Source: Rosa chinensis (taxonomy: Eukaryota; Streptophyta; Magnoliopsida; Rosales; Rosaceae). From it: a stretch of DNA of 64,000 bases. The DNA lies in assembly GCF_002994745.2 (NCBI RefSeq), contig NC_037090.1, positions 37,753,001 through 37,817,000 of the forward strand, read 5' to 3'. Both the position numbers and the translations under genes were made by a program. How positions within the stretch are numbered: the stretch's first letter is position 1; each line of letters opens with the position of its first letter. The notes below the pieces were generated by a model, which saw only the letters and a list, made by a program, of their open reading frames with translations, made no database searches and was not told the origin of the DNA. Positions 57,601 through 64,000 of the stretch are shown here, piece by piece.

Positions 57601-58320
57601 GTTAAACTACAAACACTAATTTCAATACAAAGTTTCTGTATGCGAAAAAGAAAAAGAAAAAGAAGAAGTTAGTTTTGATATCAGAGGCCAGACATATAGA
57701 AATATTTGATTCATTTATTGTTCAGACTATACGAACATCAGAATTTTAGTTTGATCTTACAATTTATGATCAGTTTCCTTCCATATTCAATACATTGCCT
57801 ATACTTAATTACTTTCAATCTATGAGGGATATTAATTTTGACCACAGGTTGGATGCTAAAGGTACTGCAGAGTGGGCTGTAGACAACTGTACTATTGCCT
57901 AAACTTACGTACGTAGTAACATAACTGCATTTTACTAAATGAACTAAAGTAATCGGACAATATGACAGATAAGGATGAAATTTCAATAAATGCTTATTAT
58001 AGCATCAGTTTCAGAATCATCAACTCCCATGCTTGATTTTATAATCAGTTTATAAAACTTACCTCACAATTTATAATCAGTTTCCTTCTATACTCAATAA
58101 CTCATTGACTGATACAAATTGTGATAGACGACAATTGTAATCATTGACAGAGAAAAAGGGAAACTCAAATGGAACTAATTCAGATTGGATCAACAAAATG
58201 CGGAGGACACAAAAATGATTTAGCAGTGGGTGCCTATTTTAATATATTGGAGTCGACTAATACTATTTCGTAAAGATACTCTAGTTTGAATATACACAGT
58301 TGATCATTTCTGTTTCGGAT
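54660..58320. other. Non-coding stretch with exon-like islands
   Basis: AT-rich and intron-like. Short GC-richer islands with adjoining splice-like signals on the minus strand occur near 54680-54770, 56050-56130, 57330-57365 and 57470, for example CTGCAG or AACCTGCAG motifs. This pattern would fit a decayed or non-coding multi-exon transcript, but no protein can be read. Frames of 61-108 residues are Lys/Asn-rich chance openings. Confidence 0.3.
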
Positions 58321-58326
58321 AAATGT

Positions 58327-59014
58327 AGAAACTAAGCCTTAATGGGTGTGTAAAGGTATAGCTGCCAAACAAAAGAAAACAATTCATACTATGATTGTCC
58401 TATCCAAATTGATATACAAAATCATATCTAACTTCGTTAAATTGCAGACACAAAAACAAACTCGCATTATTAGGGAATTCTGTACTTCAGTGCTTTCTAA
58501 ATCAATTGCTAAATTCATAATTACGCTCTAGATCCAATTCCTTGGTGACTGCCTTTGTCCTAAACATCTTACCTCTTAAAGAAGCTATCTCCCTCACTCT
58601 CCACAGCCTAGCTTAGGAAGTATATAAGAAAGTCAAATTATGGATCACTTCTTCAACTGTAGTTAATTGCGAATGAAAGCCTTTTTATAGTAGGATGTAA
58701 GATTAAGAAAAAAAGAGATCATAATAATGATAAAAAAAATGAGAAAAGAAAATCAAACGAAGATAGGAGATTAGAAGAAGGCACACTTGGTCTTCCCATA
58801 CTTGTACCATCATTCGTTCAAAGATGCAGGGGTCCCTCTTAGAATTAAAATCTTTATTTTTATTAGTTGCTGAACTGAACTAAACTCAATAAATCCCTTT
58901 AAAGACAACACCATCATTCGTTCAAAGATGCAGGGGTCCCTCTTACAATTAAAATCTTTATTTTTATTAGTTTCTGAACTGAACTAAACTCAATAAATCC
59001 CTTTAAAGACAACA
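58327..59014. repeat. Degenerate dispersed unit, copy 3, with 104-bp tandem duplication
   Basis: Begins GAAACTAAGCCTTAATGGGT (compare GAAACTAAACCTTAACAGGT near 53109), has an inserted block, then CTTTTTATAGTAGGATGTAA and CTTGGTCTTCCCATACTTG. The end holds an exact-period duplication: 58807-58910 and 58911-59014 are 104-bp copies beginning CCATCATTCGTTCAAAGATG, with only two differences noticed (near 58844 and 58870 of the first copy). Confidence 0.75.
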
Positions 59015-60109
59015 ACATTCTTTTACTTCCAGTAAAACCTGATCACCCAAAAACAGTAACACTTTTTTTCACTATTCTTCTACTTATTTTTATTATAAAT
59101 TTTCTCTTATTGATAACTCTTCCTTTTTCTTCTTCACAGTTATATATAAAACTCACACAACAATATACCCGAGAGACTTTTCATTTTCCAATAAAAAACT
59201 TTCATATTAGTTGCATATTTTTCATTTCGGATCTTCCTTGTTTGGTGATTTGCTGCCATGGATTGAAATATTTCAGCTCAAGAAAGCAACCACAATATCT
59301 TAAAAGCTGCGCTGAGAGGTACACCCCAAGATTGAAATAGGGCGAAAGGAATTGACAGACCATAGACACATCCATACTCCAGGGTATGCAGCTCATAGGC
59401 AAGTATAATTCTAAAAACAACTTGTCATGCATAACATGCATGAAAACAAAAGACTCAGACCTCAAATTGCACCAAATTCATAGACAATACTTCCCACGTT
59501 TGAAATTTTTACAGAGATTTGTTTATAGCCATAGCGGAATTAAAGCCTAATAATAGTGAATAGTCCATGGAAATAACCATTCCTCAGATACTAAGGTCTT
59601 TTTTCACTTAATCGAAGCATGTAGTAAACACCCGAAGTAGCCATTATAATAGCAATTTGAAAACTAACAAAATCGTTTACACAAACCACCTTTAAAATCA
59701 AAAGCAACTCATTTTAAATCAAATTGGTTAACATTGATTGCTATTGATTTTCAAATGCCTAATGTTTAAAACACTGATATAGTAATATCTGAAGCTGCCA
59801 TAAAATTTAGGCTAAGCAAATTATACCTAAAGCTTTAAAATTAGATTATGGAATCAGATTGGTTAACATCGATTGGCATTGACTGTCATATATCTACTAT
59901 TTAAAACAGTAATGTCTAAAGCTGCCATAAAATTTAGACTAAGCAACTTATGTCTAAAGCTTTAAAATTAGATTACAATTGGAAAGCTTTCAAGTTATAT
60001 ATCTGGTACTATAATTAGGAATATGAATATATCATTATCACAAAATTGGGAATCATATTAAAATAGCAGAGGAGCTTACCTAAGCTCTGAGATTGTCTTG
60101 TAGAAATTG
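59015..60109. other. Non-coding, contains a short diverged duplication
   Basis: The segment around 59725-59855 (GGTTAACATTGATTG, AGCTGCCATAAAATTTAG, CTAAGCAAATTATACCTAAA, AGCTTTAAAATTAGATTA) recurs diverged at about 59855-59975. No gene. Confidence 0.5.
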
Positions 60110-60885
60110 ATATGCAAAATGACATTTAACCTTGTTAAACTGCAGGCAGAAAAACTGAGTCATATTTCCAAGTAATCAATCCTCAATATAAGAAAGTCAA
60201 ATTTTCGATCACTCCTAATTACAGACCACTGAATGAAAATGAAAAAATGACAGAAGAAAATGAAAAAAAGACAGGATATTAGAAGAAGAGACACCTCGTC
60301 TTCTTATACTTCAACCATCATTCATTCAAACATGCACGGGTTAATCTTACGATCAAAATCTTTATTTATATTCTATTTGGACGTGGGACAACAATCTCAG
60401 TGAATTATAACCATATTTTCATATCATTTCCGTTTCTCACATGTATATAGAATAGGTTGGACATTGTTGTTATTTTGGAAAACAGTTAAGTAAATACATC
60501 AAATGTATACAAACTGATCCGAAAGTGCTAAACCCAAAATATTTTGAAACACGTAGATATAAAATTTATCAAATGTATCAGTTTTTATAATATTTGAAAC
60601 AACTATACTCTTTCTTTCAGTACAATTAGAAACAGAAACATAAGTTTATCACAAATTCAGGAGTACAAATAAAAAAAATAAAAAACTCACAGCTCAGAAA
60701 AGAAAAACCAAATCGGCTTAGAAACAACTAACCTTCTACTCAGATGATGACGTGAAAATTCCCTTTTGTGAACATCAGCTATCTGTGCAAAGCAAAGCAA
60801 ACAATCACACCCAATCTCTCTATTTCTTTGTGCATCATTCTTCATAAGCTATCAATTTGAAACGGATAGCACAACCAAGCTTTAA
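60110..60885. repeat. Degenerate dispersed unit, copy 4
   Basis: Parallels copy 1 through TCAATATAAGAAAGTCAAATT, CCATCATTCATTCAAACATG, ATTCTATTTGGACGTGGGAC, ATTATAACCATATTTTCATA, ATTTGAAACAACTATACTCT and GCAAAGCAAAGCAAACAATC. Copies 1 and 4 are the most complete. Same orientation as the others. Confidence 0.65.
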
Positions 60886-61215
60886 TAATTTCACAATGCA
60901 TTCTGTTCTACAAACTTTTTAACTGATTCTACATGTAGTGGTCTAATTCTTTTGATTTTAAGAGCAATATTTGGCTTCAATACGTGTTCTTGTTAAAAAA
61001 GACCAAGTCCAAAGATTCAAACACATTTCTTAAGTTGATACAATATTGTATGATACTACTTGCATTAAGCGGAGGTTTTTTTGACTACATCATCTTACTG
61101 ACCTAGTGGTACTCAATTTTGTATCTGCGAAGTAGTAGTACTCCTACTTGCATTAAGTGGAGGTTTTTTTGGCTACATCCTCAATTTTGTATGTGCGAAG
61201 TAGTAGTACTCCAGT

Positions 61216-61228
61216 TTCTATATAAACA
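61216..61228 (+). promoter_or_regulatory. TATA box upstream of a small ORF
   Basis: TTTCTATATAAACAG is a good match to the plant TATA consensus and lies about 75 bp before the ATG at 61297, a normal distance for a plant gene. Confidence 0.5.
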
Positions 61229-61296
61229 GCCCTTTAAAATGAACACTTACTGTGTCTAACCCATCTTTTGTCTAATATACAATATTCATAAGAGCA

Positions 61297-61557
61297 ATGG
61301 CAATGGCAATGAAAGGAGATTTTACCAAACATATACCCAAATCAAACACACACCTCTTCCAAAACCCAGCAACCTCTTCGACCAAATTCTTCAACCTCTC
61401 CACTTCTTTCTCCTACCCCAACAATCTACCATCAAAATCAAAAACCTTACATCAAATCGAAAGGAATAGACCCTACAACTTCAAATCAAATTCAATGAAC
61501 CAAGAATCAACCAAGAAGACCCCCAACAAAAGTATCATCCCCCTCAAAAAGATCTAA
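61297..61557 (+). CDS. Hypothetical 86-residue protein
   Basis: Starts MAMAMKGDFTKHIPKSNTHL and is rich in Ser, Asn, Lys and Pro, with few acidic residues; it ends IIPLKKI. It has a TATA box 75 bp upstream. The composition is reminiscent of an organelle transit peptide, so it may be the first exon of, or a fragment from, a nuclear gene for a plastid or mitochondrial protein. I recognise no family. It lies just inside the end of the Helitron-like unit, on the opposite strand. Chance opening in a low-stop region remains possible. Confidence 0.35.
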   Translation: MAMAMKGDFTKHIPKSNTHLFQNPATSSTKFFNLSTSFSYPNNLPSKSKTLHQIERNRPYNFKSNSMNQESTKKTPNKSIIPLKKI

Positions 61558-61615
61558 CAAAAGAAGAAAAAATCCAACAACAAACACCACAGAACGATTC
61601 AAACCACAAATCCAA

Positions 61616-61830
61616 TGTCTTTTCTTTCTTCTCTCTTCTTTCCAGAGCTCATAGATCTTCTGCTTTCGTCTCTTCTATTCCTCTTTTGTCTCTGCTCACT
61701 TCTTTCGCTTTAGTTGATCTTGATGGTCTTTTCTTTCTGCTCTCTTCTTTCCACGGCTCACAGATCTTCCGCTTTCGTCTCTTCTATTCCTCCTTTCTCT
61801 CTACTCTTTCTTTTGTTGATCTTGATGGAA
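61616..61830. repeat. Two-copy tandem repeat of about 105 bp
   Basis: A pyrimidine-rich segment beginning GTCTTTTCTTTCTTCTCTCT and ending TTGATCTTGATG is followed directly by a diverged second copy (GTCTTTTCTTTCTGCTCTCT ... TTGATCTTGATG). It sits near the minus-strand start of the Helitron-like unit, between it and the small ORF. Confidence 0.75.
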
Positions 61831-61971
61831 GAGCGAGGACAAAAATGACTTTTTGACCAGCTTGATATTCTCCTCAACAGTGAGGACACAAACGGCTTTT
61901 CCAACACTTCCTATGAACAGTGCAACAGTGTTATTCTCCCTTTATATATAGTATAATTTTCTTTCATTAAC

Positions 61972-62248
61972 TATTTGCTAATAAGGAAAACAAAAACGAA
62001 AAACAAGTGCTAATAAGTGGGGGTATAGACTTTCTTGTTTCGGGCTTAATGTTTAGAGCAAGTCTACCTGTTGGATTTTAGGTCAGAAAATTGTTCACTT
62101 TTTATTATACTCAAATACGTACTTCAATTTTTTTTTTTCCATATGTTTTTGATCAATTAGACTACTAAATATAGTTTTTTGTTATCATTTTCCTTATTTA
62201 TATGTTATACAATAAAATAAAATAAGATAAACATCCATCTAGGTGTTA
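61972..62248. other. Intergenic, nothing recognised
   Basis: AT-rich flank outside the Helitron-like unit; no gene or clear repeat. Confidence 0.4.
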
Positions 62249-63367
62249 TTAGGCTGGTATTTTGTGCCGAGAAAAACCGTACCAACAGCATCTGTGCAAC
62301 CCAAAGAAATTGGTAGCTGACATTGTTGGTTACCGAACTCTTGGCACGGTACAACCGTACAGACTTTGCATATACGGTACAGTAACGGTTTCAATTTTCA
62401 CACACACACACACATGTATACCATATTTTATATTACATGTAAATATCATCTATTCTAATTTATATTTTATGTATCAATCAAAATCGTCTATTAATAATAT
62501 TTTTATTTGTTATTAAATTACAACCGTCGGATTCAGAAAAAGTTTACAAACCCCTAAAATGGTCAAATCGGGTTCATTCCATTCTCAATTTCTCTCACTC
62601 TTTCTCCTTCAACCTCTCAACCCCTCCAACAAACCCTAGAATCTGATTCCATCTCAATTCTCAAATACCATCGATTCATTCCAGTATTTGAAATCATCAC
62701 CCTCTTGAAGCTCCATACTCTCACGATCTCACCCATCAATTACTACATATTTCCATTCGAGCATTTCAAAGATTCGAAACATAAAGGCCCGAAACCCAGA
62801 AAATCCATTGAAAGGTAATTCTTTTGTTTCCAATTTTATATGTTTACAAAATATATGTTTTTTTTTTGTTATAAATTCGTCTCTTATTATTTCCTTTCTT
62901 ACTCTGTTGATTGAAGCTCTTTTTTTTAGTTCAAATCTCAAGTAATCAAGCTTGTTTCTAATTCAAACTATGAGCAAACGTTAGGAGTAAGAAGTGATTT
63001 TTATGTTGTCAGTGACCTGTGCCATGTTGGTAAGTTATAATTCCAACATTGTAAAGGTCATGAGTTCGATACTCACTGACATATGTAAAGGTGGTAGGCT
63101 ATGATGTTTTTTTTTTAAGTTATTTTTGCTATTTTTCTTATATTATTGCCTTATTTGGGCTAGGTCTTCAAATTTAAAGTTGGGTTGTTGAAGAATTTTA
63201 GCCCAATCACAAACTCAATTGGAGGCCCAACCATACCGAGCCCAACAATTAAGTCGGTATACCGGATTTTGTGGCTGGTAGTGGTATGGTTTCTGTACGT
63301 TCCAATCTAAGTTGGTACGTACATGGTATTGGCCCGGAGGCTCGGGTACCGAATCGAACCCAGCCCT
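62249..63367. mobile_element. Possible old hAT-like element containing a UTR-like exon
   Basis: The left end TTAGGCTGGTATTTTGTGCCG weakly pairs with the inverse of the right end, AGGGCTGGGTTCGATTCGG. Flanks AGGTGTTA (62241-62248) and AGGCGCTA (63368-63375) agree at six of eight positions. Both outer regions contain TACCG/CGGTA-rich sequence (ACGGTACAGTAACGG, AAGTCGGTATACCGG). Inside, 62540-62813 is pyrimidine-rich with AAACCCTAG and ends CATTGAAAG/GTAATTC, like a plant 5' UTR exon with splice donor. An old transposon that captured an exon is one reading; evidence is weak. Confidence 0.3.
63005..63117 (+). mobile_element. Possible SINE
   Basis: GAGTTCGATACTC at 63062-63074 fits the RNA polymerase III B box (GTTCRANNC), and GTGCCATGTTGG lies about 43 bp upstream in the position of an A box. 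The segment ends in a T-run (63106-63115), as in some plant SINEs. The target duplication was not found. Confidence 0.3.
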
Positions 63368-63539
63368 AGGCGCTAGGCCCTTCTCCACCCTTCACCTACT
63401 GCCTAGCAATTTTTAGAACATTGGCTGCATTTAATATGTATTAGAAGAATATTGTTAAAATTATTCTTATTTGGCCCCCCATTTATATATATTTATACAA
63501 ATAATAAATAGCTAATTGTTAAAGGAAAAACATATTGTG

Positions 63540-63730
63540 TGCCTTCGTCAAAGCAATTGACGGAGAGGGAATCAAGGAATCAGTGATTACCATCAATCAA
63601 CACAATTATAGATCAATCAGCATTCAATGTATTTAATGTAATTAATATTTCCGTTGTAATTTTATCCCTATATAAAGGGACTATGAAATTAAATAAGTAG
63701 ACAAATTCCAATCCCAATTTTACTTTAACA
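63540..63730 (+). mobile_element. LTR-like segment (copia style), interrupted
   Basis: Contains a promoter-like CCCTATATAAAGGGAC at about 63668-63683, followed by an ACAAATTCCAATCCC transcript-start-like region and an end at TTTAACA. It runs directly into the transposon start at about 63730. Only the right part of an LTR is readable and no coding region adjoins. Confidence 0.3.
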
Positions 63731-64000
63731 CTAAGGGGGGTGTATTGTATATGGAATTACTGGCACTTTTAAAGAAATCCATGGAATTTAAAAGTTTGGG
63801 TGTATTCAATAGAGACTTTTAACAGTCCATAAAAGTCTGGGTGTATTCAATTAGGATTTTAAAAAATCTTTATAAATTCCACCAAAGTCTAGGGGTATTC
63901 AATTAGGACTTATAAAAATGAATAGAAGTTTAGGGGTATTCAAAATATCATTCATACATACGGAATTAGAAAATCATGGAAAATCATGGACTTTGTAGTG
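63730..64000. mobile_element. End of a DNA transposon with subterminal repeats, cut by the window
   Basis: Starts at CACTAAGGGGGGTGTATTG or GGGGGGTGTATTG and then repeats GGGTGTATTCAAT or GGGGTATTCAAT at about 63804, 63840, 63893 and 63935, often followed by AGGA(C/T)TT. A CACTA start with subterminal repeats would suggest the CACTA superfamily; a TAA target with a GGG start would suggest PIF/Harbinger. The other end is outside the window. Confidence 0.5.

Larger units (their letters stand above)
50328..61955 (-). mobile_element. Helitron-like 11.6-kb unit bounded by a 16-bp direct repeat
   Basis: ATTTTCTTTCATTAAC occurs at 50312-50327 and at 61956-61971. Read on the minus strand, the unit starts TATACTATATATAAAGGG and ends with the GC-rich CGCAGCAAAGCGCGGGTACC followed by ATTGCTCGTATG. 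AT-rich TATATA starts and a CGCG hairpin near a CTAGT-like end are typical of plant Helitrons (here CTCGT). Helitrons do not usually make target duplications, so the 16-bp repeat is unexplained. No Rep/helicase is present; it would be non-autonomous. It carries decayed gene fragments and a family of degenerate units (separate entries). Boundaries are inferred. Confidence 0.4.

Overview
This is nuclear DNA from a flowering plant, most likely a eudicot. It is AT-rich overall, has intron-bearing genes with GT/AG splice sites, and is dominated by Ty3/gypsy and Ty1/copia retrotransposons and plant DNA transposons. A Rosaceae-like host is my impression only; nothing in the window fixes the species. 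Only two host genes look intact, both on the minus strand: a leucine-rich-repeat receptor-like pseudokinase (7644-10586, two exons) and a small heat shock protein ending in the peroxisomal signal SKL (49403-50060, two exons).

Layout. 1-3871: the right-hand part of a Tat-lineage gypsy derivative. It holds a large palindrome whose arms are tandem repeats, an ORF resembling the extra ORF of Tat elements running into the right arm, and a plus-oriented LTR. 3872-7643: intergenic DNA with two well-bounded foldback DNA transposons, a Mutator-like MITE at 5143-5798 (perfect 10-bp target duplication) and a hAT-like MITE at 6116-7023 (perfect 8-bp duplication). 7644-10930: the receptor-like kinase and its leader. 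12.6-30.7 kb: a decayed, truncated copia element (+ strand) split by a complete, very young Athila-type gypsy element at 15111-29190. That element is on the minus strand, has near-identical 2.36-kb LTRs, a CTTTG target duplication, a tRNA-Asp-type primer site and an intact 1882-residue Gag-Pol frame. About 30.8-40.64 kb: a decayed Tat-lineage element on the minus strand with its 5' LTR, Gag, Pol with an additional RNase H, and an antisense coiled-coil ORF; I find no 3' LTR. 40.7-49.4 kb: intergenic DNA with a foldback MITE, a probable solo LTR, an internally deleted LINE with 13-bp target duplication and poly(A), a hAT-like element, a copia primer-site relic and an ASF1-like N-terminal fragment.

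49.4-50.3 kb is the heat shock gene with a perfect heat shock element in its promoter. Starting about 270 bp upstream of its ATG is an 11.6-kb unit (50328-61955) bounded by a 16-bp direct repeat. Its termini resemble Helitron ends. Inside are decayed gene fragments, a dispersed family of degenerate non-coding units and a small ORF with its own TATA box. 62-64 kb holds a possible hAT-like element with a UTR-like exon and a SINE-like segment, an LTR-like stretch, and the start of a DNA transposon with subterminal repeats cut by the window end.

The genes do not form a pathway. The window reads as two host genes in a nest of transposons of different ages. The least ordinary parts are the palindromic Tat derivative at the left edge, the young Athila, and the Helitron-like unit abutting the heat shock promoter.
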